A stretch of DNA of 5,177 bases, taken from NCBI GenBank assembly GCA_031262285.1, contig JAISHZ010000082.1, positions 1 to 5,177 of the forward strand, written 5' to 3'. The notes beneath the pieces were generated by a model. The model was not told the origin of the DNA, made no database searches, and saw only the letters and a program-made list of their open reading frames with translations. The DNA comes from Lachnospiraceae bacterium. Lineage in GTDB: Bacteria; Bacillota_A; Clostridia; Lachnospirales; Lachnospiraceae. Position 1 is the stretch's first letter. Each line of letters starts with the position of its first letter. Made by a program: the position numbers and the translations under genes. Shown piece after piece: positions 1 through 5,177 of this stretch.

Positions 1-336
1 AATCGCAAGGAGTATCGCCGTATGAACTGTTTCTTCCAATTCCTTGGGTTGATTCGCTCCATAGAAACGTGCAACCAACACATTCGTTCCGATGGAAATC
101 CCCATAAAGACATTGATCAATAGGTTCACTAAGGAACCTGTCGACCCCACTGCCGCCAAAGCATCCTCACCAACAAACTGCCCAACCACGACGATATCAG
201 CAGCATTGAACAACAGTTGTAAAATACCGGTAAAAATAAGAGGTACTGTATATACAAGAATCTTACCCAACAACGGTCCCTGACACATATCCATTTCATA
301 TGTCTTCACAGACCGTTTCTTCTCCCCGGTATGCAT
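1..336 (-). CDS. MATE-family efflux transporter, N-terminal part (cut by left edge)
   Basis: The first 112 residues of a multidrug and toxic compound extrusion transporter, an inner-membrane antiporter that expels drugs or metabolites in exchange for Na+ or H+. After a polar leader (residues 1-18) it shows the hallmarks of the family: PLLGKIL at 21-27 leading into membrane helix 1 (about 26-50), the motif LLFNAADIVVVGQFVG at 41-56, then ALAAVGSTGSLVNLL (59-73) entering helix 2, and GTNVLVARFYGA at 83-94. Full proteins are about 450 residues with 12 helices, so roughly three quarters is missing. The chosen ATG (334-336) has GGGAG four bases upstream. ATGs at 294 and 288 lack a site, and a GTG at 411 preceded by AGGG would add 25 residues without family character. 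It follows leuD on the same strand and may be co-transcribed, but its substrate is unknown. The family call is firm; the start is less so. Confidence 0.9.
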   Translation of the reverse strand, partial: MHTGEKKRSVKTYEMDMCQGPLLGKILVYTVPLIFTGILQLLFNAADIVVVGQFVGEDALAAVGSTGSLVNLLINVFMGISIGTNVLVARFYGANQPKELEETVHTAILLAI

Positions 337-349
337 ATTGCTCCCATCT

Positions 350-368
350 ACGCGCTGTTCTTGCGCGT
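350..368 (-). repeat. Short GC-rich inverted repeat before the MATE start
   Basis: ACGCGC and GCGCGT are perfect 6-bp arms around a 7-base loop. In minus-strand RNA the hairpin would end five bases before the GGGAG ribosome site of the transporter gene, so it could modulate translation. There is no T-run after it, so it is not a terminator. A function is inference only. Confidence 0.4.
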
Positions 369-382
369 GCTCTAATAAAGGA

Positions 383-409
383 GTTTGAAAGCGACCTTTG
401 CTTTCAAAC
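383..409 (-). repeat. 10-bp inverted repeat in the leuD-MATE gap
   Basis: GTTTGAAAGC and GCTTTCAAAC form perfect 10-bp arms around a 7-base loop, beginning 17 bases after the leuD stop codon in the direction of transcription. On the minus strand the stem is followed by TCCTTTATTAG, which is only weakly T-rich, and only four of ten stem pairs are G-C. It could be an inefficient terminator, an mRNA 3'-end stabiliser for leuCD, or an operator for the transporter gene. If transcription reads through, leuCD and the transporter share a message. Confidence 0.5.
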
Positions 410-426
410 ACTTGCGTAACCCTACT

Positions 427-918
427 TTAACACTCTTGGTGATTAATGTAGGGAATCAGTCCTCCGTTTTGAATGATTTTTTGCATAAATTCGGGAAAAG
501 GTTGCCCTTTATACTCTTTATTTTTGGTAAGATTGATCACCAACCCTTTTTCAAAATCCACCTCGATCTCATCCATCGCTTCTGCCTCTTGTGCGGCTTG
601 CGGGCATTCCATAATCGGAAGACCGATATTGATGGCATTGCGATAAAAAATACGCGCAAATGTATCCGCAATGACACAGCCAATACCGGAAGCTGCTATC
701 GCAATCGGTGCGTGTTCTCTTGAAGAACCGCAGCCAAAATTCTTACGCGCCACGATCAAGTCGCCTGATTTCACTTCTCGCACAAAATTCGGATCAATAT
801 CCTCCATACAATGAGACGCCAGCTCTTTGGGATCTGACGTGTTCAGATATCTGGCAGGGATAATTACATCTGTATCGACATTGTCTTCATATTTAAAGAC
901 TCTTCCTTTTGCTTTCAT
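427..918 (-). CDS. leuD: 3-isopropylmalate dehydratase small subunit
   Basis: Small, swivel-domain subunit of the cytoplasmic enzyme that interconverts 2-isopropylmalate and 3-isopropylmalate in leucine synthesis. It works with LeuC, encoded just upstream. The 163-residue protein carries the family signatures [13 protein letters not shown] (13-25), [12 protein letters not shown] (60-71, active-site Ser/Arg loop) and [11 protein letters not shown] (91-101). This length is typical of the short bacterial/archaeal LeuD type, against about 200 in the proteobacterial type. The ATG at 918 is chosen because AGGAG lies five bases upstream; the frame stays open further upstream to a TTG at 954, but that has no ribosome site and adds residues the family lacks. 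The stop is TAA at 427-429. The residues after YL (here NT) lie in a loop that helps set substrate specificity in this family, so a related substrate such as homoaconitate or dimethylmalate is not excluded by sequence alone. Confidence 0.95.
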   Translation of the reverse strand: MKAKGRVFKYEDNVDTDVIIPARYLNTSDPKELASHCMEDIDPNFVREVKSGDLIVARKNFGCGSSREHAPIAIAASGIGCVIADTFARIFYRNAINIGLPIMECPQAAQEAEAMDEIEVDFEKGLVINLTKNKEYKGQPFPEFMQKIIQNGGLIPYINHQEC

Positions 919-997
919 AAACTCTCCTATTCCTGCGTCGATCAATCTTTCCAATGGGAGTGGGGACGCGTATTTTCTATATATCAGTACAAGTTCG

Positions 998-2263
998 TTA
1001 AGGCGCGCTCAACTTGCCTGTGATAGCACTATGCGCTGCAACTGCCGGACTCGCCAAATAGATCTGAGAATCCACGTGCCCCATACGTCCCACAAAATTA
1101 CGATTGGTCGTCGATACACATCGTTCCCCTTGTGCCAAGATACCCATATAACCACCCAAACAAGGACCGCAAGTAGGAGTACTGACCACAGCTCCCGCTT
1201 CCACAAAGATCTTGAGTAATCCTTCTTCCATCGCTTGTAAATAAATCGCTTGCGTCGCCGGAATGACGATACAACGCACACCTTGCGCCACATGAGCGTC
1301 GGCCAGTATTTTCGCTGCAATACGAAGATCCTCTATTCTACCGTTGGTACAAGAACCGATCACTGCCTGATCGATCGCGATCCCTTCCGGATAAGTCTGC
1401 TTCACCCAAGAAATAGGATGTGCATTTTCCGGTAAATGCGGGAAGGAAATGGTCGGTTCAATGGTGTTTAAATCAATTTCATAGGTCTGATCATATTCCG
1501 CATCATCGTCCGCTTCGTAAACTGTATAAGGACGATTGGAATGATCTGCTAAATATTCAATAGTTTTGGCGTCAACCGGGAAAATCCCATTTTTCCCGCC
1601 CGCTTCGATCGCCATATTTGCGATGGTAAATCGATCATCCATAGACAAAGATGCGATCCCATCCCCTACAAATTCCATGGACTGATACAACGCACCGTCC
1701 ACTCCGATCATCCCGATGATATGTAAGATGACATCTTTGCCGCTTACCCATTCACGAAGCTTTCCATGAAGGATAAAGCGTTTCGCAGAAGGTACTTTGA
1801 ACCATGCTTTCCCGGTCACCATCCCCGCCGCCATATCTGTACTACCGACTCCTGTAGAGAATGCACCTACTGCACCATATGTGCAAGTATGCGAATCTGC
1901 ACCGATAATGACATCGCCGGGCACAGTCAATCCCTTTTCGGGGAGCAATGCGTGTTCAATCCCCATCTCTCCCACTTCAAAGTAATGCTTGATATCATGG
2001 GTTTTCGCAAATTCGCGAAGTATTTTACAGTTTTGAGCTGATTTGATATCTTTATTCGGAACAAAGTGATCCGGCACCAGCGCAATTTTCTCATTATCAA
2101 ACACTTTTTTTTCTTGGAATTTCTCCATTTCTTTGATTGCAACCGGACTGGTAATGTCATTACCCAATACCAAACTCAAGTTCGCTTCAATCAGTTGACC
2201 TGCCGTAACGGTTTCTAAGCCGGCTGCGGCTGCCAATATTTTCTGCGTCATCGTCATTCCCAT
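998..2263 (-). CDS. leuC: 3-isopropylmalate dehydratase large subunit
   Basis: Catalytic, iron-sulfur subunit of isopropylmalate isomerase and a member of the aconitase superfamily. It dehydrates 2-isopropylmalate and rehydrates the intermediate to 3-isopropylmalate together with LeuD. The 421-residue protein matches the HacA-like LeuC type, which is shorter than the ~466-residue E. coli type. The three [4Fe-4S] ligands are visible: Cys305 in GSCTNGR (303-309), and Cys365 and Cys368 in TCGPCLGG (364-371). [11 protein letters not shown] (121-131) and NRNFVGRMG (387-395) are further substrate-site motifs. No frameshift or missing ligand is seen. The start ATG at 2263 gives [10 protein letters not shown], the common N-terminus of this type, with GGAGG nine bases upstream. 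An in-frame ATG at 2308 has no ribosome site. leuD follows after 79 bp, implying one operon. leuA and leuB are absent from the window. Confidence 0.96.
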   Translation of the reverse strand: MGMTMTQKILAAAAGLETVTAGQLIEANLSLVLGNDITSPVAIKEMEKFQEKKVFDNEKIALVPDHFVPNKDIKSAQNCKILREFAKTHDIKHYFEVGEMGIEHALLPEKGLTVPGDVIIGADSHTCTYGAVGAFSTGVGSTDMAAGMVTGKAWFKVPSAKRFILHGKLREWVSGKDVILHIIGMIGVDGALYQSMEFVGDGIASLSMDDRFTIANMAIEAGGKNGIFPVDAKTIEYLADHSNRPYTVYEADDDAEYDQTYEIDLNTIEPTISFPHLPENAHPISWVKQTYPEGIAIDQAVIGSCTNGRIEDLRIAAKILADAHVAQGVRCIVIPATQAIYLQAMEEGLLKIFVEAGAVVSTPTCGPCLGGYMGILAQGERCVSTTNRNFVGRMGHVDSQIYLASPAVAAHSAITGKLSAP

Positions 2264-2312
2264 TTCGTCAAGCCTCCATTCTTTCTTATTCTCATATTCC
2301 GTCATCATTCAC

Positions 2313-2333
2313 AATATTTCGAACCCAAATATT
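2313..2333 (-). promoter_or_regulatory. Interrupted palindrome upstream of leuC
   Basis: AATATTT and AAATATT are perfect 7-bp arms separated by seven bases, a 21-bp dyad of the size bound by dimeric regulators. It lies about 50 bp upstream of the leuC start codon, between weak promoter-like elements and the ribosome site. A weak -35-like TTGAAC (minus strand) begins just upstream of it and a TATTGT sits over its end with a 19-bp spacer. The arms are A/T-only, so chance is a real alternative. No regulator is identified. Confidence 0.35.
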
Positions 2334-2381
2334 ACGTTCAAGTCTAGCATACTCGCGAAATGAACGCAACAAAATTATCTC

Positions 2382-2407
2382 GTTAGGTATTTAGGTTAGG
2401 TATTTAG
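2382..2407. repeat. Tandem 13-bp direct repeat upstream of leuC
   Basis: Two perfect, adjacent copies of GTTAGGTATTTAG occur in the 215-bp gap between the acetyltransferase stop and leuC. On the leuC strand each copy reads CTAAATACCTAAC and the pair is followed by GAGATAAT, a fair -10-like hexamer (GATAAT) without a good -35. The copies could be regulator sites placed at the promoter, or a simple replication-slippage duplication. Confidence 0.5.
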
Positions 2408-2426
2408 ACTCAATCATATGACCCGG

Positions 2427-2463
2427 AAAAACGAAACGCTATCGTGAAAAGTTAATGGTTTCG
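2427..2463 (-). terminator. Possible weak terminator after the acetyltransferase gene
   Basis: In minus-strand RNA the arms CGAAAC and GUUUCG (6 bp) enclose a 20-base loop and are followed directly by UUUUU, 16-52 bases past the acetyltransferase stop. Position and U-run fit a factor-independent terminator, but the stem is short and the loop long, so the call is tentative. It would separate this gene from leuCD downstream on the same strand. Confidence 0.3.
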
Positions 2464-2478
2464 GCAACGCTGTTTTAA

Positions 2479-2988
2479 TTATTCAACCGTCTTCACCCAT
2501 ATCGATATATCGTTTTCGGGCGATACCTCGTCCGTTTCGCAAAAGCCTAAACGAGTCCAGAACGGTGCGCCAAGGACAGAGCCGACTTGTAGGTACAGCT
2601 GTGTTGTGCCGTCTGCCGCAAGCAACCCCTCAAGCCGCAGCATCATAGCGTACCCATAGCCCTGACGGCGGTATTCAGGCTTGACGTAAAACTCCATCAC
2701 ATAGCCCCAACCGGGCTTGATGAAGCCATTGTGATTCTCGTGGTCAACTTTGCCGTACAGGAATCCTACGAGTTTTTCGCCGTCGTAGCAAAGTTCTAAG
2801 TGGCGGTCGCTATCGCCTTGCATTTCGATTATGCTGTCCATCCACTCTTCAAGAGCCTGCATATCCAGCTCATCGCGCTCGTACAAGTCGATGTCGTCTT
2901 CGATTATGTAGTCACGAAACAGCTGCACGAACTCTGCGCAGTGATTGTCGTTGTCCTTGCGTACTTGGATGAATGTTAATTGTTTCAT
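2479..2988 (-). CDS. GNAT-family N-acetyltransferase
   Basis: A 169-residue protein of the Gcn5-related acetyltransferase fold, which transfers the acetyl group of acetyl-CoA to an amine; cytoplasmic, substrate unknown. Motif A is clear: MEFYVKPEYRRQGYGYAMM (98-116), with the R-x-x-G-x-G/A pyrophosphate-binding loop at RRQGYGYA (107-114). The C-terminal motif APFWTRLGF (141-149) corresponds to the usual motif B region ending in LGF. The acidic N-terminal third (for example IIEDDIDLYERDELD at 28-42) probably forms the substrate-binding helices. The ATG at 2988 has AAGGAG five bases upstream; an ATG ten codons earlier (3018) lies inside a palindrome, has no such site and is less likely. The gene is divergent from the ATPase gene and appears independent of leuCD. 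Small-molecule resistance or protein N-terminal acetylation are both possible. Confidence 0.88.
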   Translation of the reverse strand: MKQLTFIQVRKDNDNHCAEFVQLFRDYIIEDDIDLYERDELDMQALEEWMDSIIEMQGDSDRHLELCYDGEKLVGFLYGKVDHENHNGFIKPGWGYVMEFYVKPEYRRQGYGYAMMLRLEGLLAADGTTQLYLQVGSVLGAPFWTRLGFCETDEVSPENDISIWVKTVE

Positions 2989-3009
2989 GTTGTCTCCTTC
3001 AAAATTTAA

Positions 3010-3021
3010 TTCATGCATGAA
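3010..3021. promoter_or_regulatory. 12-bp perfect palindrome in the acetyltransferase leader
   Basis: TTCATGCATGAA is a perfect palindrome lying 21 bp upstream of the acetyltransferase start and downstream of its likely -10 box, a classical place for a repressor site. A looser GCATA/TATGC pair (3022-3026 and 3040-3044) sits next to it. The binding protein is unknown and chance occurrence is possible. Confidence 0.35.
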
Positions 3022-3068
3022 GCATAAGCAATAATGATATATGCAATGCCTTTCCTTAGCTTATTCTT

Positions 3069-3074
3069 ATTATA
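3069..3074 (-). promoter_or_regulatory. Likely -10 box for the acetyltransferase gene
   Basis: The minus strand reads a perfect TATAAT here, about 80 bp upstream of the start codon. The hexamer 17 bp further upstream (TTTTAC) matches the -35 consensus poorly, so the promoter may be weak or need an activator. Transcription would begin near 3062 and give a leader of roughly 75 bases that includes the palindrome at 3010-3021. Confidence 0.45.
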
Positions 3075-3133
3075 CTTATGGTTGAGGAAAAGTAAAAGGC
3101 AAAACTACGAGATATTTTACTTCTGTGATCGAA

Positions 3134-3145
3134 AGAGATATCTCT
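3134..3145. promoter_or_regulatory. 12-bp palindrome upstream of the ATPase promoter
   Basis: AGAGATATCTCT is a perfect palindrome ending 13 bp before the -35 box of the ATPase promoter. The half-site GAGATAT also occurs once at 3109-3115, 26 bp upstream, and AAAGAGATAT recurs at 3253-3262 inside the ATPase reading frame. The position suits an activator or repressor acting on the divergent promoters. This is inference from symmetry and position. Confidence 0.35.
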
Positions 3146-3158
3146 ATTGATTTAGAAA

Positions 3159-3187
3159 TTGACATTTGCATGAGATTAAATTATACT
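3159..3187 (+). promoter_or_regulatory. Strong SigA-type promoter for the ATPase gene
   Basis: TTGACA (3159-3164) is a perfect -35 box and TATACT (3182-3187) a five-of-six -10 box, separated by the optimal 17 bp. Transcription should begin near 3194, leaving a leader of about 45 bases before the ATG at 3240. That makes an in-frame TTG at 3198 an unlikely start, since it would lie only a few bases from the transcript end. Confidence 0.8.
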
Positions 3188-3239
3188 TACTTCGGATTTG
3201 GTCTACTATGTAACAAAATTCGGTTTAGAGGAGTGTTTT

Positions 3240-4493
3240 ATGTTGGAGATTAAAAGAGATATATACTTAAACAGATTAATTGCGCGTAAAGAAAATGGTT
3301 CTATTAAAGTGATAACCGGTATTCGCCGATGCGGAAAATCCTATCTCTTGTTCCATTTATATCATAATTACTTGCTAGAGATTGGTGTAGATCCTTCACG
3401 AATCATCGAAGTTCCTCTTGATACCGACGAAAACGAAACATTACAGGATTCCAAAATGCTAAGTGCCTATTTGAAAGATCATATCAAGGATGGTGGGGGA
3501 TATTATATCTTTTTGGATGAAGTACAGCTTTGTAATGGTTTTGAAGGTGTATTAAACAGTCTTAATCGCAACCCCAATTTGGATATTTATGTGACAGGTA
3601 GTAATTCTAAATTTCTTTCATCTGACATATTAACCGAATTTCGCGGTAGAGGTGACGAGGTGCGTATATACCCGCTGTCTTTTTCTGAGTACCTATCCGC
3701 ATATGACGGCGACAAACAGGATGCTTGGCTGGATTATTACACTTACGGTGGGTTGCCTTTGATTTTGACCAGAAAAACGGATGAATTGAAATCAAGATAC
3801 TTGATTGACCTTTTCGAAAAGAATTATAAATCGGATATCATAGTCCGGAAGAAGCTTCGCAGCGATACCGTTATGGATGCGCTCATCAATATGCTCGCTT
3901 CGGCTGTGGGTTCACTTACAAATCCCACCAAACTGGCAAAGAGTTTTCAAAGTAATGGCATCTCAACTACTGATAAAACAATAAGCGCCTATATCGATTA
4001 TTTACTGGATGCTTTTATGATCAGCAAGGCGGTTCGATATGATATTAAGGGTAAGAAATACATTCAGACACCGACAAAATTTTATTTTACGGATATTGGT
4101 CTTCGTAATGCAAGATTAAATTTTCGACAGCAGGAAGAAAATCATATCATGGAAAACATTATTTACATGGAACTGCTGGTAAGGGGATTTAACGTTGATG
4201 TGGGAGTGGTTGAACATATCTCTAAAAATGAGCAAGGTAATGGAGTACAGAAACAGTTCGAAGTCGATTTCGTGTGTAATAAAGGCAGCCAACGCTATTA
4301 TATTCAGTCTGCTTTTTCCATTCCAAATCATGAAAAAATGGTGCAGGAAACCAATTCGCTGCTTCGTATTTCAGATGCTTTCAAGAAAATTATCGTTGTG
4401 CGTGACAATATCAAATTGTGGCGCAATGAAGAAGGAATCGTGATTATGAATATCCTCGATTTTCTGCTCAAGCCGAATAGCTTGGAGCTGTAA
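3240..4493 (+). CDS. AAA-type ATPase with DUF4143-like C-terminal region
   Basis: A 417-residue ATP-binding protein of the widespread AAA_14/DUF4143 family, whose cellular role is not established. The N-terminal P-loop domain has Walker A GIRRCGKS (27-34), Walker B YYIFLDEVQ (88-96) and a sensor-like strand IYVTGSNSKFLS (116-127). It is followed by the family signature FRGRGDEVRIYPLSFSEYL (134-152), with candidate arginine-finger residues Arg135 and Arg137, and YGGLPLIL (169-176). The DUF4143 part (about 195-370) has a winged-helix-like stretch and ends with FEVDFVC (340-346) and RYYIQSAFSI (352-361). In this family that end resembles a PD-(D/E)xK nuclease core, but here Gln356 stands where a catalytic E-x-K would be expected, so nuclease activity is doubtful. 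The start ATG has AGAGGAG six bases upstream. No signal peptide or membrane segment is seen. It has its own strong promoter and no obvious partner gene. Confidence 0.9.
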   Translation: MLEIKRDIYLNRLIARKENGSIKVITGIRRCGKSYLLFHLYHNYLLEIGVDPSRIIEVPLDTDENETLQDSKMLSAYLKDHIKDGGGYYIFLDEVQLCNGFEGVLNSLNRNPNLDIYVTGSNSKFLSSDILTEFRGRGDEVRIYPLSFSEYLSAYDGDKQDAWLDYYTYGGLPLILTRKTDELKSRYLIDLFEKNYKSDIIVRKKLRSDTVMDALINMLASAVGSLTNPTKLAKSFQSNGISTTDKTISAYIDYLLDAFMISKAVRYDIKGKKYIQTPTKFYFTDIGLRNARLNFRQQEENHIMENIIYMELLVRGFNVDVGVVEHISKNEQGNGVQKQFEVDFVCNKGSQRYYIQSAFSIPNHEKMVQETNSLLRISDAFKKIIVVRDNIKLWRNEEGIVIMNILDFLLKPNSLEL

Positions 4494-4494
4494 T

Positions 4495-4590
4495 AGAAGA
4501 ATCGTCCACAGTTCTGCCAAAGAGGCGTTGCGTTTTGTCACTGCCTATATGGAGCTTATTACAGATGGCATAAAAGATACCTTTTTATAG
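4495..4590 (+). pseudogene. C-terminal remnant of an unidentified gene
   Basis: Between the ATPase stop and the response regulator one frame reads as convincing protein, including [14 protein letters not shown] and then DGIKDTFL before TAG (4588-4590). The stop overlaps the AGGAGG ribosome site of the next gene, the arrangement of translationally coupled operon genes. No start codon with a ribosome site precedes it; the only internal ATG (4549) would give 13 residues. I read it as the tail of a gene that once preceded the regulator, with the rest lost where the ATPase gene now ends. The family is not recognised. A chance open frame remains possible because the stretch is only about 30 codons. 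Confidence 0.4.
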
Positions 4591-4594
4591 GAGG
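4589..4594 (+). promoter_or_regulatory. Ribosome binding site of the response regulator
   Basis: A perfect AGGAGG lies seven bases before the ATG at 4602 and fixes the start of the regulator. It overlaps the TAG that closes the preceding remnant frame, which suggests former translational coupling. No promoter consensus is evident in the roughly 100 bases before it, so the regulator may now depend on read-through from the ATPase gene. Confidence 0.8.
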
Positions 4595-4601
4595 ATTCCT
4601 T

Positions 4602-5177
4602 ATGGCAAGGATACTGATTGTAGAAGATGATAAAGCGATTGCGGAAGGTATCGCAATCAATATGGAATTCTCCGGTTATGAATACAAAACATTTGATAAT
4701 GGTATGGATGTTGCCAATTATTTACCTTCCGATCATAAATTTGACTTAGCGCTGCTCGATATCATGCTTCCGGGAATTGACGGTTTTGAACTCATGGAGC
4801 ATATGCAGCAATATGACATTCCGGTAATCTATCTTACCGCCAAGGTAGATGTATCGTCGCGAATAAAAGGATTGCGTGATGGTGCAGAGGACTATATCTT
4901 GAAGCCGTTTGAAATGCTGGAGCTACTTGTCCGGATTGAAAAAATACTGATTCGAACCGGAAAGTTTATCAAAACACTGGTGTTTGCCGATTTTAGTTTG
5001 GATTTGGATAAGCGTATTGTCCTACATAATCGAGAAGAAATTGTTTTACCACCCTTGGAGTTTGATTTGCTTGTTATACTGGTAAAATACAAGAACAGGA
5101 CGTTACCGCGAGAACGACTGTTAAATGAGATTTGGGGAATTGATTACTTTGGGGGAACAAGAACTGTGGATGTCCAT
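4602..5177 (+). CDS. OmpR/PhoB-family response regulator (cut by right edge)
   Basis: DNA-binding response regulator of a two-component system; 192 residues are visible of an expected 225-235. The receiver domain (1-118) has every key residue: acidic pocket Glu8, Asp9, Asp10 in ILIVEDD, phospho-acceptor Asp53 in [12 protein letters not shown], Thr79 in IYLTAK, and Lys101 in YILKPF. The C-terminal winged-helix DNA-binding domain starts near 125 and shows LEFDLLVIL (152-160), [23 protein letters not shown] (170-192), the last residues being the beginning of the recognition helix. No stop occurs before the window ends. A sensor histidine kinase gene would be expected just downstream, but it is outside the window. 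The stimulus and target genes cannot be told. The ATG follows a perfect AGGAGG. Confidence 0.95.
   Translation, partial: MARILIVEDDKAIAEGIAINMEFSGYEYKTFDNGMDVANYLPSDHKFDLALLDIMLPGIDGFELMEHMQQYDIPVIYLTAKVDVSSRIKGLRDGAEDYILKPFEMLELLVRIEKILIRTGKFIKTLVFADFSLDLDKRIVLHNREEIVLPPLEFDLLVILVKYKNRTLPRERLLNEIWGIDYFGGTRTVDVH

Noticed and set aside
427..429. Read-through fusion of leuD into the in-frame MATE reading frame
   Set aside because: The stop is a plain TAA, both proteins have normal ends, and sharing a frame is a one-in-three coincidence.
385..723. Open frame of 112 codons on the plus strand opposite leuD
   Set aside because: It lies antisense to a well-supported leuD, has no family character and no credible ribosome site; it is a shadow frame.
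1766..2041. Plus-strand open frames opposite leuC, rich in Cys and Arg
   Set aside because: Composition is typical of antisense shadows and they lie wholly inside leuC with its intact catalytic motifs.
2264..2478. T-box or other leucine riboswitch-like leader before leuC
   Set aside because: The gap is short, no T-box motif (TGGNACCGCG type) or terminator/antiterminator pair is visible.
4572..4585. AAAAG/CTTTT mini-hairpin before the regulator's ribosome site
   Set aside because: Five A/T-rich pairs around a four-base loop are too weak to call a terminator or regulatory element.
4497..4601. Frame open from just after the ATPase stop codons into the response regulator, as an N-terminal extension
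   Set aside because: It contains no suitable start, its residues do not look like protein, and the ATG at 4602 has a perfect ribosome site and the standard receiver N-terminus.
1..5177. CRISPR arrays, tRNA or rRNA genes, insertion sequence ends
   Set aside because: No spaced repeat series, no recognisable RNA gene, and no transposase or terminal inverted repeats with target duplication were seen on either strand.

Overview
The window looks like chromosomal DNA from a low-to-moderate GC Firmicute, most likely a member of the Clostridia. The evidence is strong Shine-Dalgarno sites (AGGAG/GGAGG type) before every gene, near-consensus SigA-type promoter elements, a MATE transporter N-terminus of clostridial style, and a LeuC/LeuD pair of the short, HacA-like type with an N-terminus ([10 protein letters not shown]) common in Firmicutes. 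This assignment rests on recalled sequence character, not on a search.

Left part (1-2478, all minus strand): leuC (998-2263) is followed 79 bp downstream by leuD (427-918). Together they encode the two subunits of 3-isopropylmalate dehydratase, the isomerisation step of leucine synthesis. Next on the same strand, after a 90-bp gap holding two inverted repeats, comes the N-terminal 112 residues of a MATE-family multidrug/cation antiporter that runs off the left edge. Upstream of leuC lie a 13-bp tandem repeat and an interrupted palindrome that could be control sites. leuA and leuB are not in view.

Middle (2479-3239): a GNAT acetyltransferase gene on the minus strand, separated by a 251-bp divergent intergenic region from a plus-strand ATPase gene. 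That region holds a very good promoter for the ATPase (TTGACA, 17 bp, TATACT), a likely -10 box for the acetyltransferase, and two 12-bp perfect palindromes.

Right part (3240-5177, plus strand): a 417-residue AAA-type ATPase with a DUF4143-type C-terminal region, a family of unknown role that behaves as accessory cargo. After it come about 95 bp that read as the C-terminal end of a lost gene, with its stop codon inside the ribosome binding site of the next gene. That gene is an OmpR/PhoB-family response regulator, cut by the right edge after 192 codons.

The leucine genes form one functional unit and the regulator probably belongs to a two-component operon continuing to the right. The acetyltransferase and ATPase look like independent genes placed between them. 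I see no CRISPR array, RNA gene, insertion sequence or convincing new multi-gene system. The most interesting points are the gene remnant between the ATPase and the regulator, the ATPase itself, and the palindromes in the divergent region.
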